Notes under the pieces: model-generated
Seen by the model: only the letters and a program-made list of their open reading frames with translations
What the model was told of the DNA's origin: nothing
The model's database searches: none
In this document: in pieces, positions 25,401-34,227 of the stretch
Layout: the number at the start of each line of letters is the position of its first letter
Numbering within the stretch: position 1 is the stretch's first letter
Assembly: GCF_900104485.1 (NCBI RefSeq)
Contig: NZ_FMXQ01000005.1
Coordinates: 1 to 64,000, forward strand
Source: Bauldia litoralis
GTDB lineage: Bacteria > Pseudomonadota > Alphaproteobacteria > Rhizobiales > Kaistiaceae
Direction: 5' to 3'
DNA: 64,000 nucleotides
Program-made: the position numbers and the translations under genes

Positions 25401-26099
25401 TCAGATCAGCGCGACCCAGCGACGCGCCAGCGCCGCGCCCAGCGCGTCGGCCGCCCCGCCATGACGCGCCGCCTCGGTCGGGTGGCGGTCGAACCAGTCC
25501 GGCGAATGGGCAGCGATTTCCGGCGCAAAGGCCGCGTTCCATTGCGATACCAGCGCCCGGTCGGCCTCGAAGTGAAACTGGACGCCATAGACGGCGCGGC
25601 CAAGCCGGAACGCCTGGATTGCGGTCCGGTCGCTGCTGGCCAGATGCGTCGCCCCCGGCGGCAGGGTGATGGTGTCCGAGTGCCAGTGAAAGACAGGGGC
25701 GCGGTCGCCGAGCGCCGCCATCAGCGGGTCGTCGCGCCCGGCCGGAGTCGGTTGCACCGGATGCCAGCCGAATTCGACCGGCCGGCCGAGGATATTCTCG
25801 GCGCCGTGCCCCCGCGCCACGAGCTGCGCGCCGAGGCAGATGCCGAGCACCGCCTTGTCCGCGTCGCCGAAAGCGCGGCTCAACGCGGCCAGCGCCGGAA
25901 GATAGGGATGCGCGTCGTCATCGAGCGCCGTCTGCTCGCCGCCGAGAATGACCAGCGCATCGTGGCTATCATGCCCGGCCGGCAGCCCCTCGCCGTCAAA
26001 GGCCCGGACGAGGTCGATATCGGCCGCCGCATCGGCCAGCGCGACGCCGACCAGCCCGAGCGGGGTGGCACGGTAATTCTCGATCACCAGGACGCGCAT
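25401..26099 (-). CDS. Class I glutamine amidotransferase-like protein
   Basis: This 232-residue cytoplasmic protein has a GATase1 fold and the full catalytic triad: Cys88 in LGICLGAQLVARG, and His176 and Glu178 in GVQFHFEAD. The nucleophile elbow, oxyanion sequence VILGGEQTALDDDAHPYLP and length match the stand-alone GMP-synthase-like amidotransferases that hydrolyse gamma-glutamyl compounds. No synthetase partner is adjacent, so the acceptor is unknown. It is divergent from the phosphatase gene. Confidence 0.87.
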   Translation of the reverse strand: MRVLVIENYRATPLGLVGVALADAAADIDLVRAFDGEGLPAGHDSHDALVILGGEQTALDDDAHPYLPALAALSRAFGDADKAVLGICLGAQLVARGHGAENILGRPVEFGWHPVQPTPAGRDDPLMAALGDRAPVFHWHSDTITLPPGATHLASSDRTAIQAFRLGRAVYGVQFHFEADRALVSQWNAAFAPEIAAHSPDWFDRHPTEAARHGGAADALGAALARRWVALI

Positions 26100-26146
26100 G
26101 AACGGTTTTCCCCGGGGCAGGACGCGGCAGAGGCAGGACTGTTAGC

Positions 26147-26905
26147 ATGGCGGCGAAGCAGTGCGGGAGTTTCGTGACAGAGATGAAGGTCGGAAAAGCA
26201 AGAACGCCGGACGGGATGCGGCTCTACGCCATCGGCGATGTCCACGGTCGCGACGATCTGCTGTCCGAAAACCATCGGAAGATTGCGGCCGACCTCGCCG
26301 AGCGGCCGGTGGCGGATCACCGCATCGTCCATGTCGGCGACTATGTCGATCGCGGCCCCGACTCGGCCGCCGTCATCGACCGCCTCGCCGGCCTCGTCGA
26401 TAACGGCCACGTCGTCTGCCTGCTCGGCAACCACGACCAGATGATCCTCGACTTCCTGGCCGATCCGGTCGCGGGCGCGCCGATGTGGCTGATGAATGGC
26501 GGCGAGGCGACCCTGCGCAGCTATGGCGTCACACCGGACGGCTGGCGCGAGTCCGATCGTCATGTCACCGACATCCGGGACCGCTTCGCCGAGGTCTTCC
26601 CCGCCCACCACCGGACGTTCATCGAGGAGCGCCCCTGCACGATCCAGTTCGGCGACTTCTTCTTCTGTCACGCCGGCATCCGGCCGCGCGTCCCGCTTGA
26701 CCAGCAGATCAAGCAGGACCTGATCTGGATCCGCGACGATTTCCTGCGCTACGGGCGCCAGCACGATGTCGTCGTGGTCCACGGCCACACGCCGTCGAAG
26801 CGCCCGGAGGTTCGCCCCAACCGCATCAACGTCGACACCGGCGCCGTCTTCGGCGGGCCGCTGACGACGCTGGCGCTGGAGGGGACCGACCACCGGTTCC
26901 TCTAG
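26147..26905 (+). CDS. PPP-family metallophosphatase (serine/threonine phosphatase-like)
   Basis: This 252-residue enzyme has the complete PPP metal-binding series: GDVHG at residues 30-34, then GDYVDRG, GNHD, HAG and HGH. The dinuclear site should therefore be intact. Bacterial relatives (PrpA/PrpB, ApaH-like) dephosphorylate phosphoserine or phosphothreonine, or split dinucleoside polyphosphates; the substrate is not clear. The start could be 26147 or an in-frame ATG at 26183 or 26216; GDVHG is intact in all cases. It is divergent from the amidotransferase. Confidence 0.88.
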   Translation: MAAKQCGSFVTEMKVGKARTPDGMRLYAIGDVHGRDDLLSENHRKIAADLAERPVADHRIVHVGDYVDRGPDSAAVIDRLAGLVDNGHVVCLLGNHDQMILDFLADPVAGAPMWLMNGGEATLRSYGVTPDGWRESDRHVTDIRDRFAEVFPAHHRTFIEERPCTIQFGDFFFCHAGIRPRVPLDQQIKQDLIWIRDDFLRYGRQHDVVVVHGHTPSKRPEVRPNRINVDTGAVFGGPLTTLALEGTDHRFL

Positions 26906-26912
26906 CGCCATG

Positions 26913-26943
26913 AAAAAACGGCGCGCCCGCGAGGACGCGCCGT
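26913..26943 (-). terminator. Terminator after the peroxiredoxin gene
   Basis: ACGGCGCG (26918-26925) and CGCGCCGT (26936-26943) form the stem. Read on the minus strand it is followed by TTTTTT (complement of 26913-26918). It closes the gene at 26969-27628. Confidence 0.7.
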
Positions 26944-26968
26944 CGATCGATGCCTGCGACGGCCGGGA

Positions 26969-27628
26969 TTACTTCGGCTGCGGCACGATGCGGATATAGG
27001 GCTTCGGCTCCTTCCAGCCGTCCGGCCAGATCTTCTTGGCGTCGTCGTTGTTGACCGAGCCGGCGATGATGACGTCCTCGCCTTCCTTCCAGTTCGCCGG
27101 AGTCGCCACCTTGTGCTTGGCGGTGAGCTGCAGCGAGTCGACGACGCGGAGGATCTCGTCAAAGTTCCGGCCGGTCGACATCGGGTAGGCGAGCATCAGC
27201 TTGATCTTCTTGTCCGGGCCGATGACGTAGACGGTGCGCACCGTCTGGTTGTCGGCGGCGGTGCGGCCTTCCGACGAGTCGCCGATGCTGGCGGGAAGCA
27301 TGTCGTAGAGCTTGGAGACCTTGAGTTCCGGATCGCCGATCATCGGGAAGTTCGGCGCGACGCCCTGTGTCTCGGCAATGTCCTTGGCCCATTCGCCGTG
27401 CCGACCGACCGGGTCGACGCTGAGGCCGATGATCTTGACGTTGCGCTTGTCGAAATCCGGCTTCAGTTTTGCCGCGGCGCCGAGTTCGGTGGTGCAGACC
27501 GGGGTGAAATCCTTCGGGTGCGAAAAGATGATGCCCCAGGAATCGCCCAGCCACTCGTGGAAGCGAATGTGGCCATCGGTGGTCTCGGCCTCGAAATCAG
27601 GCGCGGTGTCGCCAATGCGCAAACCCAT
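26969..27628 (-). CDS. 1-Cys peroxiredoxin (Prx6 type)
   Basis: This 219-residue cytoplasmic enzyme reduces hydrogen peroxide and organic peroxides. The peroxidatic Cys45 lies in FTPVCTTELG, and the C-terminal extension typical of the Prx6 subfamily is present (ending KPYIRIVPQPK). No resolving cysteine is visible. Conserved FSHPKDFTPVC and GLSVDPVGRHGEW support the call. It appears monocistronic with its own terminator. Reduction probably depends on glutathione or another thiol; gshA is also in this window, but not adjacent. Confidence 0.93.
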   Translation of the reverse strand: MGLRIGDTAPDFEAETTDGHIRFHEWLGDSWGIIFSHPKDFTPVCTTELGAAAKLKPDFDKRNVKIIGLSVDPVGRHGEWAKDIAETQGVAPNFPMIGDPELKVSKLYDMLPASIGDSSEGRTAADNQTVRTVYVIGPDKKIKLMLAYPMSTGRNFDEILRVVDSLQLTAKHKVATPANWKEGEDVIIAGSVNNDDAKKIWPDGWKEPKPYIRIVPQPK

Positions 27629-27800
27629 CGTCGTCTCTCCTCTTTGTGATTATGGGGTGGATTTAAGCTCGCAAGGCATTCGCTTCAAGCGAGGAAATGG
27701 CGTGGGAAACGGCCAAAAAGGAATGGAATGGCCGTAACGGGAGGCGTCTGAGATAGGTGTTCCGGGGGCCCTCGTCTGTGACTCGTTTCACTTGACCCGG

Positions 27801-28679
27801 TCACTCGGCGGCAGCAGGAACCGAGAGGTTGTCGAGCGAGGAAACGATATGCTCGGCCAGCGCGTCGATCAGCGGCGATGACGGCCGGTGCCAGGAGCGA
27901 ACGATGCCGATCTCGCACATCGGCAGGCGGGGGAAGCCGTCACTCTCCCCGAGCACCCGCATCCCTGGCCGCAGCGCCGACTCGGCCATGGTGGTGATCG
28001 CCAGTCCCGCCGATACCGCGGCGCCGACGGCCGTCGAGTTGCTGCTCTGGTAGAGGACGCGGAACTTCCGTCCGGCCTCGGTCAGGGAATCAATCGCCGC
28101 CGCCCGCCACAGGCAGGGCGGCTTGAACAGCGCCAGCGGCAGCACCTCTTGGTCCTCCGGCGAATGCTGCGCCGAGGTGACCCAGAGGAGCGGCTCGTGG
28201 CGGATGACATCGACCGCGCCCTCGCCGCAGTTGGTGACGATGGCCAGATCGAGTTCGCCGGCCCGCACCTGGTTGATCAGGTCCATCGACTGCTCGCACA
28301 CCACCGACACCTCGACACGTGGATTCGATCGCGAGAACCGCGCCAGGACCATGGGCAAAAACCGCTCGGCGTAATCGTCGGGCGTGCCGAAGCGGACGTT
28401 GCCGCTCAGCTCCGAGTCGTCGAAGGCGGACAGCGTCTCCTCCGAGAGCCGGATCATCCGCCGCGCATAGCCGAGCAGCCGTTCGCCGTCCTCGGTCAGC
28501 CGCGAGGCGCGACCGTCGCGCATGAAGATCGGCTTGCCGATCCGCTCCTCCAGACGCCGCATCTGCATCGAGACCGCGGACTGGGTCTTGAAGACCACGT
28601 CGGCCGCCTTGGTGAAGCTGCCGGTCTCGGCGATGGCGACGAAAGTCCGGAGCTGGTCGAGGTCGAGATTGGCGGCCAT
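27801..28679 (-). CDS. LysR-family transcriptional regulator
   Basis: This 292-residue regulator has an N-terminal winged helix (LDLDQLRTFVAIAETGSFTKAADVVFKTQSAVSMQMRRLEE, residues 4-44) and a C-terminal substrate-binding domain. The ATG at 28679 follows GAGGAC and fits the family; the longer version from 28730 would cross the palindromes upstream. It is divergent from a DUF1127 gene across an AT-rich gap with two palindromes. The effector is unknown. Confidence 0.92.
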   Translation of the reverse strand: MAANLDLDQLRTFVAIAETGSFTKAADVVFKTQSAVSMQMRRLEERIGKPIFMRDGRASRLTEDGERLLGYARRMIRLSEETLSAFDDSELSGNVRFGTPDDYAERFLPMVLARFSRSNPRVEVSVVCEQSMDLINQVRAGELDLAIVTNCGEGAVDVIRHEPLLWVTSAQHSPEDQEVLPLALFKPPCLWRAAAIDSLTEAGRKFRVLYQSSNSTAVGAAVSAGLAITTMAESALRPGMRVLGESDGFPRLPMCEIGIVRSWHRPSSPLIDALAEHIVSSLDNLSVPAAAE

Positions 28680-28706
28680 GGGGTCCTCGTCGCACGCATC
28701 AGGATC

Positions 28707-28752
28707 GTTGATGATCAACATTAGAAACATTCGTTGGAATGATCAATTGATC
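28707..28752. promoter_or_regulatory. Two palindromes between lysR and a DUF1127 gene
   Basis: GTTGAT-G-ATCAAC lies at 28707-28719 and the perfect palindrome GATCAATTGATC at 28741-28752. LysR proteins commonly bind two such sites in the divergent promoter they control. The two contain the same GATCAA half-site, so they probably bind the same protein. Confidence 0.45.
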
Positions 28753-28847
28753 GGATGCATGTTTCGGGTGTCGCAAGCACACGGTGTTCCGGACAATGCC
28801 GGTACGGGTCGCTTGGACGACGCTCGATACAAGATCAGGAGGCCATC

Positions 28848-29159
28848 ATGGCCACGACCGAATTCACCGCGCCGGCGGCTGCCGGCGGCAGTTTCTTGCG
28901 CCTTGTCGGAGCCGGAGTTTCGCGCCTTGCGGTGCTTTGGCGTTCCTACCAGAACCGCCGGGAGGTTGCCCGTCTGCTGTCGCTCGACAGCCGGATGCTC
29001 AGCGACATCGGCGTGACGCGCGGCGACGTCGAATCGGCCATGGCCATGCCAATGCCGGACGATCCGTCGAGCCACCTCGCGGCGCTTGCCCATGAGCGCC
29101 GTGCTGCCCAGCGCGCCACCTACGAAGCGCAGCAGGTGCGCGCCGCGCGGCGCGGCTGA
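28848..29159 (+). CDS. DUF1127 protein with N- and C-terminal extensions
   Basis: This encodes 103 residues, about twice the length of the DUF1127 pair at 2019-2356. The core is [32 protein letters not shown] in the middle. An Ala/Gly-rich N-terminus and a charged helical C-terminus ([21 protein letters not shown]) flank it. AGGAGG at 28837-28842 fixes the ATG at 28848. It has its own strong terminator (29216-29244) and may be controlled by the divergent LysR regulator. Confidence 0.85.
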   Translation: MATTEFTAPAAAGGSFLRLVGAGVSRLAVLWRSYQNRREVARLLSLDSRMLSDIGVTRGDVESAMAMPMPDDPSSHLAALAHERRAAQRATYEAQQVRAARRG

Positions 29160-29215
29160 CCGCCGGGACACCCGCTTTCGCGGAGTCGCCGGTCCCCTGG
29201 GGCTCCGTACACACT

Positions 29216-29244
29216 GGCCCGCCCTCACCGGCGGGCCTTTTTTT
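29216..29244 (+). terminator. Strong rho-independent terminator
   Basis: GGCCCGCC (29216-29223) and GGCGGGCC (29230-29237) form a perfect eight-bp stem with a six-base loop, followed by seven T residues. It closes the DUF1127 gene and isolates rsmE. Confidence 0.9.
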
Positions 29245-29296
29245 GCGCCGGCGATGGTTGCCAGCGGTGGCCGCGGGGGATATCGGCGGTGTCGTC

Positions 29297-30049
29297 ATGG
29301 CGCGCTACGATTTTCGCACCCACCGCCTCTTCGTCGACCAGGAGCTTGCTCCCGGCGCGCGATGTCCGCTCGACCGCAAGCAGGCCAACTATCTGGTCAA
29401 CGTCCTCAGGATGAACGACGGCGACGGCCTGCTGGTGTTCAACGGCCGGGACGGCGAATGGCGGGCGACGCTGGCCAGCGAGAGCCGCAAGTCCCACGTG
29501 CTTGTTGTCGATGCGCAGGAGCGGCCCCAGCCCGCGGCGCCGGACCTGGAATATCTCTTCGCCCCTCTCAAGCAGGCGCGACTCGACTACATGGTCGAGA
29601 AGGCGGTGGAGATGGGCGTCGGCCGCCTGCGCCCGGTCCTCACCCAGCACGGCCAGGTGAGCCGCATCAACCGGAGCCGCATGGAATCGAATGTGATCGA
29701 GGCGGCCGAGCAATGCGGCATCCTCGCCATCCCCACCGTCGATGACCCGGTTCCGCTGACGACGCTGCTCGATGCCTGGCCCGATGCCGAGCCCGGACGG
29801 CGCCTCGTCTTCTGCGACGAAGGCCATCCGGGCGACAATCCCCTCACCGTCCTGTCGCAGCTCGCGCCGTCACCGCTCGCCGTGCTGATCGGCCCGGAAG
29901 GCGGTTTCTCGGCCGGCGAGCAGGAACGCCTGCGCAGTCTGCCCTTCGTCACCCCCCTCCCCCTCGGCCTCCGCATCCTGCGCGCCGACACCGCGGCGGT
30001 CGCCGCGCTGGCGCTGGTCCAGGCGACGCTGGGGGACTGGCGCTCGTGA
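29297..30049 (+). CDS. rsmE: 16S rRNA m3U1498 methyltransferase RsmE
   Basis: RsmE methylates N3 of U1498 in 16S rRNA. The 250-residue protein has an N-terminal PUA-like domain ([23 protein letters not shown]) and a SPOUT knot domain with [14 protein letters not shown] and [16 protein letters not shown], the cofactor-binding sequences. The ATG at 29297 ([13 protein letters not shown]) matches the family start. In other Rhizobiales this gene is commonly followed directly by gshA; here two unrelated genes intervene. Confidence 0.94.
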   Translation: MARYDFRTHRLFVDQELAPGARCPLDRKQANYLVNVLRMNDGDGLLVFNGRDGEWRATLASESRKSHVLVVDAQERPQPAAPDLEYLFAPLKQARLDYMVEKAVEMGVGRLRPVLTQHGQVSRINRSRMESNVIEAAEQCGILAIPTVDDPVPLTTLLDAWPDAEPGRRLVFCDEGHPGDNPLTVLSQLAPSPLAVLIGPEGGFSAGEQERLRSLPFVTPLPLGLRILRADTAAVAALALVQATLGDWRS

Positions 30050-30069
30050 GTTGTATATTTTATTATTAG

Positions 30070-30091
30070 ACCTATAAGTTGCATTATAGGT
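30070..30091. repeat. AT-rich inverted repeat after rsmE
   Basis: ACCTATAA (30070-30077) and TTATAGGT (30084-30091) form a perfect inverted repeat with a six-base spacer. It is followed by no T run, so it may be an operator for the downstream pair rather than a terminator. The surrounding 80 bases are much AT-richer than the rest of the window. Confidence 0.45.
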
Positions 30092-30136
30092 TCAACGCCA
30101 GTATCCTTCCCACGAACGATTGAGGGAGGTATGGCA

Positions 30137-30976
30137 ATGCGGTTCAGATCTTTCCGCACCTTCGCAGCAGTTTCCTCGCTCCTGATGTCACCGGCCGTTG
30201 CCTTCGCTGGTGACTCCTATTGCGAAGCTTTCGGTGCGCGACTCATCCCGAATCATCTGTACGCCGCTACCTGCCCTTCCGCTCGGTGCCTCGTCGACTT
30301 GACCGGCCGTGGATCGAAGCCCGTGCTGAAACGGGGCGCTTCTTATTACTTCATGCTCGCGCTCGGCGGCGACCTGCCGCCTCGGAGCGCGGTGGTGATC
30401 AAGGCCCGCTACTGGAACATGGCGCAGCCCGCAAAGAAAATGAGATCGGTGCATATCAGCCGAGAAGAAACCGACATCGGCTGCAAGGGGGAGTCCCTTC
30501 CGCGGTACCCATCCCAGGATGAGGCCGAGGTTTCCCTGCGCGGCTACGATAACTATCACCGGTTCGGCTTTGCCGGAGTCGACGACCGACGCAAACTCAA
30601 TCGCTTTCATTTCTCCTATGATGACGGGACCCGGTGTGTTTCGACCAACAGCCGGCAGAACCGACGGCAATTCCTGCTTCATTCCCACGACTACCAGCCC
30701 GGATTCTTCGGTACGCTCGCAGCCCGTTCCGGCCTGCGTTCGAGCTATGCCCTCGCGGACACCAATCCCGACTACAAGAAGATTGTCAGCTACGAAAAAA
30801 TCTCAGTGACGCTCGGCGCCTACAATCGCCGTACCAACATCTCCGCATGCGTAGGGTTTGCCGCAAAGACCACCTTCGATGGCGTCGACCTCGAATTCGT
30901 CGACCTGAACCGGAACCTTCCGCGCTCGACCATCTCAGCCATGAAGACTTGGTATGTCCCCTTTGCCGCCCGCTAA
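30137..30976 (+). CDS. Secreted protein of unknown function
   Basis: This encodes about 279 residues with a signal peptide (MRFRSFRTFAAVSSLLMSPAVAFAG). The mature protein has six cysteines and looks beta-rich: GASYYFMLALGGDLPPRS, VVIKARYWNMAQPAKKM, RRKLNRFHFSYDDGTRC. ATG 30137 is preferred to ATG 30131 because AGGGAGG (30123-30129) is then seven bases away. It overlaps the following membrane-protein gene by 23 bases. I recognise no family. The AT-richer base use and its position between rsmE and gshA suggest acquisition by transfer. Confidence 0.7.
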   Translation: MRFRSFRTFAAVSSLLMSPAVAFAGDSYCEAFGARLIPNHLYAATCPSARCLVDLTGRGSKPVLKRGASYYFMLALGGDLPPRSAVVIKARYWNMAQPAKKMRSVHISREETDIGCKGESLPRYPSQDEAEVSLRGYDNYHRFGFAGVDDRRKLNRFHFSYDDGTRCVSTNSRQNRRQFLLHSHDYQPGFFGTLAARSGLRSSYALADTNPDYKKIVSYEKISVTLGAYNRRTNISACVGFAAKTTFDGVDLEFVDLNRNLPRSTISAMKTWYVPFAAR

Positions 30977-31556
30977 GGCCGGTGGCACTTTAGTCCGCTC
31001 GCTTCTGGATGTTCTCAAACACGCCTGGAACGTCCCCATCCCCAAAGCCGGTGCGGCCACTGTTGATTCCACGCTTCAGGGTTACCGGGGTTACGCGATC
31101 ATCGCGGTGTTCTTCGCCGTTTTCGTTGCGCGCGGCGGGCCGGCAAGTGACGATGAACTTGGCGTAAATCTTCTCTCATCGAGCGCCGCGTCGATCGTCG
31201 CAGGCGTGCTCGACGGACTATTTGGCAAGAACCGAATCCTTATCCAATTCAATATCATCGTCACAATTGTTGTTCTTACATTGACTTTTATCGTCGCAGA
31301 CACCCTCACCATCGGGACTAACTGGTACGAGCATGTCGCGGACGATTACGACTGGTATGTTCCTGGCCTGATCTTGGCTGCCCCCATCACTTGGATGTTG
31401 CTGGTGATAAAGGCCGGCGTCCAAGCCTGCGGCGTGAGCGCCGCTATGGTCACGCAGGCCATCCTTATCGTGATCGTCGCATCGATGGTTCTGGCAGTTC
31501 TGCTTTCGATCGGCGACGGCACATACAACGAACTCAATGATTGGCTTTCCGGCTGA
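30954..31556 (+). CDS. Membrane protein of unknown function
   Basis: This encodes 200 residues with about four membrane segments: GYAIIAVFFAVFVA, FNIIVTIVVLTLTFIVA, YVPGLILAAPITWMLLVIKAG and TQAILIVIVASMVLAVLL. A soluble, acidic loop (NWYEHVADDYDWY) lies in the middle. It overlaps the secreted-protein gene by 23 bases, so the two are probably translated together and may act together at the cell envelope. Base use is AT-richer than the neighbours. I recognise no family. Confidence 0.68.
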   Translation: MSPLPPAKAGGTLVRSLLDVLKHAWNVPIPKAGAATVDSTLQGYRGYAIIAVFFAVFVARGGPASDDELGVNLLSSSAASIVAGVLDGLFGKNRILIQFNIIVTIVVLTLTFIVADTLTIGTNWYEHVADDYDWYVPGLILAAPITWMLLVIKAGVQACGVSAAMVTQAILIVIVASMVLAVLLSIGDGTYNELNDWLSG

Positions 31557-31646
31557 CGGGCTCCCGGTCACAATCGCCAATCTGGGAGTTGTCGGCGGCA
31601 GTTGCCGTCGCTAAGTTCGTCGCCCTGTCTTCTGGAAAGAGTATGA

Positions 31647-33017
31647 ATGGCCCGCGACGTCTCTGACGCGACGCCGATCGTTTCGCGCGACCAACTCGTC
31701 GAATCACTCGCCTCCGGCTGCAAGCCGGCGAGCCGGTGGCGCGTCGGGACCGAGCACGAAAAATTCGGCTTCTACCTCGATACCTGCGCCCCGGTTCCCT
31801 ACGAGGGGCCGCGCGGCATCCGCAAGCTGCTCGAGGCGATGGAAGGCCTGCTTGGCTGGCAGCCGATCTACGATCACGACAAGATCATCGGCCTGACCGA
31901 CCCGACCGGCCTCGGCGCTATCTCGCTCGAGCCCGGCGGCCAATTCGAGCTCTCCGGCGCGCCGCTTGAAAACGTCCACCAGACCTGCCGCGAGGTGAAC
32001 GGCCACCTCGCCCAGGTCCGCGAATGCGCGACGCCGCTCGGCATCGGCTTCCTCGGCCTCGGCTCGTCGCCGAACTGGACGCTGGCCGAAACGCCGCGCA
32101 TGCCGAAATCGCGCTACGACATCATGTCCCGCTACATGCCGAAGGTCGGCACCCGGGGCCTCGACATGATGTACCGGACCTGCACCATCCAGGCCAATCT
32201 CGACTTCTCCAGCGAAGCCGACATGGTGCAGAAGATGCGCGTCGCCGTTGCGCTGCAGCCGATCGTCACCGCGCTCTTCGCCAACTCGCCCTTCACCGAG
32301 GGCAAGCCCAACGGCTTCCAGTCGTGGCGGTCCTGGGTGTGGCTCGATACCGACAACGACCGCTCGGGCATGGTCCCGTTCGTCTTCGAGGACGGCTTCG
32401 GCTTCGAGCGCTACGTCGACTGGGCGCTCGACGTGCCGATGTATTTCGCCAAGCGCGGCAATACCTATCACGACGTCGCCGGCGGCGATTTCCGCGACCT
32501 GATCGACGGCAACCTCAAGGAGCTGCCCGGCGAGACCGCGACGGTCTCCGACTGGGAGAATCACCTCACCACCCTCTTCCCCGAGGTGCGGCTCAAGCGC
32601 TTCATCGAGGTTCGCGGCGCCGATGGCGGGCCGGGCCGGCGGATCTGCGCCCTGCCGGCGCTGTGGGTCGGCCTGTTTTACGACCAGGCGTCGCTGGACG
32701 GCGCCTGGGACATCGTCAAGGACTGGACCACCGAGGAGCGCCAGACGCTGCGCGAGGCGGTGCCGACCACAGCGCTCGCCACCCCCTTCCGCAACCGCAC
32801 CGTTCGCGACATCGCCCGCGACGTCATTGGCCTCGCCCGTGCCGGCCTCACCCGCCGCGCCCGCCTCAACGGCGAGGGCGACGACGAGACCATGTTCCTT
32901 TCGTCGCTGGAGGAGATCGTTGCGACCGGCGAAACGCAGGCCCAGACGCTGCTCCGCCAGTATGAGACGGAGTGGAACCACGACATTGGCAGGATCTACA
33001 AGGACTACGCCTACTGA
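31647..33017 (+). CDS. gshA: Glutamate-cysteine ligase, plant/alphaproteobacterial type
   Basis: This enzyme joins glutamate and cysteine with ATP, the first step of glutathione synthesis. The 456-residue protein is the plant-type (GCS2-related) ligase usual in alphaproteobacteria: RVGTEHEKFGFYL, ISLEPGGQFELSGAPLENVH and GLGSSPNWTLAETPRMPK are characteristic. Length matches the family. The start at 31647 follows GGAAAGAG. Neither gshB nor the usual direct junction to rsmE is present. Confidence 0.94.
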   Translation: MARDVSDATPIVSRDQLVESLASGCKPASRWRVGTEHEKFGFYLDTCAPVPYEGPRGIRKLLEAMEGLLGWQPIYDHDKIIGLTDPTGLGAISLEPGGQFELSGAPLENVHQTCREVNGHLAQVRECATPLGIGFLGLGSSPNWTLAETPRMPKSRYDIMSRYMPKVGTRGLDMMYRTCTIQANLDFSSEADMVQKMRVAVALQPIVTALFANSPFTEGKPNGFQSWRSWVWLDTDNDRSGMVPFVFEDGFGFERYVDWALDVPMYFAKRGNTYHDVAGGDFRDLIDGNLKELPGETATVSDWENHLTTLFPEVRLKRFIEVRGADGGPGRRICALPALWVGLFYDQASLDGAWDIVKDWTTEERQTLREAVPTTALATPFRNRTVRDIARDVIGLARAGLTRRARLNGEGDDETMFLSSLEEIVATGETQAQTLLRQYETEWNHDIGRIYKDYAY

Positions 33018-33113
33018 GCGCCGGCCCGCGCCTTTGATCCCGCGCAAGGCCACGGCGGCCGGCAACGCCTAGAGTGAGGTTCACGCACCCCATCGGGAAA
33101 GAGGAGTTCGGCC

Positions 33114-33965
33114 ATGTCGCAGACCCAGGGTTCCACGATTCGTGACATCCTCGTGGTTGTCGATCTCGGCGGCGAGAGACGCGCCACAGTCGTCGCAGCC
33201 GACCTTGCCCGGCGCACCGGCGCCCACCTGACCGGACTGTCGCTGGTCTACGACCCGACCATCCCCGTATACACCTTCGCCGCGCCGATCCCGACCGACT
33301 TCGTCGTCGCCGCCCGCGAGCAGAGCGAGACCGAGGCAAAGGCGGCGATGGCGGCCTTCGAGGCGATCGGCCAGCGCGCCGGCATCCCGATCGAAAGCCG
33401 CCTCGGCGAGACGCTGACGGGCGACGGTTTTCTGGCCGTGATCCGCAACGCCATCTTCGCCGATATCGCCGTCATCGGACAGGACGACCCGGACCGCCCC
33501 GAACCCAGCCGCGATACCTTGATCGAGGCGCTTCTCTTCCAGGCGGGCGTCCCAACGCTGGTGGTTCCCTTCGCCGGGGTCAGCGAATTCGTGCCGGACA
33601 AGGTGGTGATCGGATGGAATGGCAGCGCGGCCGCCGGTCGCGCCGTCCGCGCCGCGATGCCGCTGCTCGCCACCGCGAAGGAGGTCCTGGTCGCCATGGT
33701 CGACGAAGGCCGGGAGCAGGTCGGCGAACCCGGCGCCGACATCGGCGCCTATCTCGCCCGCCACGACCTCAATGTCACCGTCCGCACCATCGGCGACATG
33801 CCGAACGGCGCCGGCCAGGCGCTCCTGTCATTCGCCGCCGACGAGGAGGCCAACTGGATGGTGATGGGCGCTTACGGCCATAGCCGGATCAGGGAATTCC
33901 TGCTCGGCGGAGCCACCCGCCACATCCTCGCCAACGCGACTCTGCCAATCCTGATGTCGCACTGA
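33114..33965 (+). CDS. Tandem-domain universal stress protein
   Basis: This 283-residue cytoplasmic protein has two UspA-like domains. The first starts at IRDILVVVDLGGERRA and is diverged; the second starts near residue 160 (PDKVVIGWNGSAAAGRAVRAA). It ends with the nucleotide-binding signature MGAYGHSRIREFLLGGATRHIL (G-x2-G-x9-G-S/T type). AGAGGAG precedes the ATG. Such proteins respond to starvation or stress. The next 262 bases (33966-34227) hold no gene. Confidence 0.9.
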   Translation: MSQTQGSTIRDILVVVDLGGERRATVVAADLARRTGAHLTGLSLVYDPTIPVYTFAAPIPTDFVVAAREQSETEAKAAMAAFEAIGQRAGIPIESRLGETLTGDGFLAVIRNAIFADIAVIGQDDPDRPEPSRDTLIEALLFQAGVPTLVVPFAGVSEFVPDKVVIGWNGSAAAGRAVRAAMPLLATAKEVLVAMVDEGREQVGEPGADIGAYLARHDLNVTVRTIGDMPNGAGQALLSFAADEEANWMVMGAYGHSRIREFLLGGATRHILANATLPILMSH

Positions 33966-34227
33966 GCGGACGGCCACGATCGCCCTGGACCAGTTCAACG
34001 CTTAAGGATCGTCCGACCGCCCTCGCGGCGCGCGCAAGGCCGCGAGTGTCAGGCGTTGAGCGCCGCGGATCGCTGGTTGCCGCGGACTCCGACCTGCTGA
34101 ATCCAACAGCCAGCCACCGGAACCGGCAACCGCGCGCAGGGTTGACCGTCGGTTACCCGCGTCCAACTACCTTGTCGGCGCCATCGTTCCGGCACCCTTT
34201 CCAATCCCCGAGTCATGAGAGAGCACG

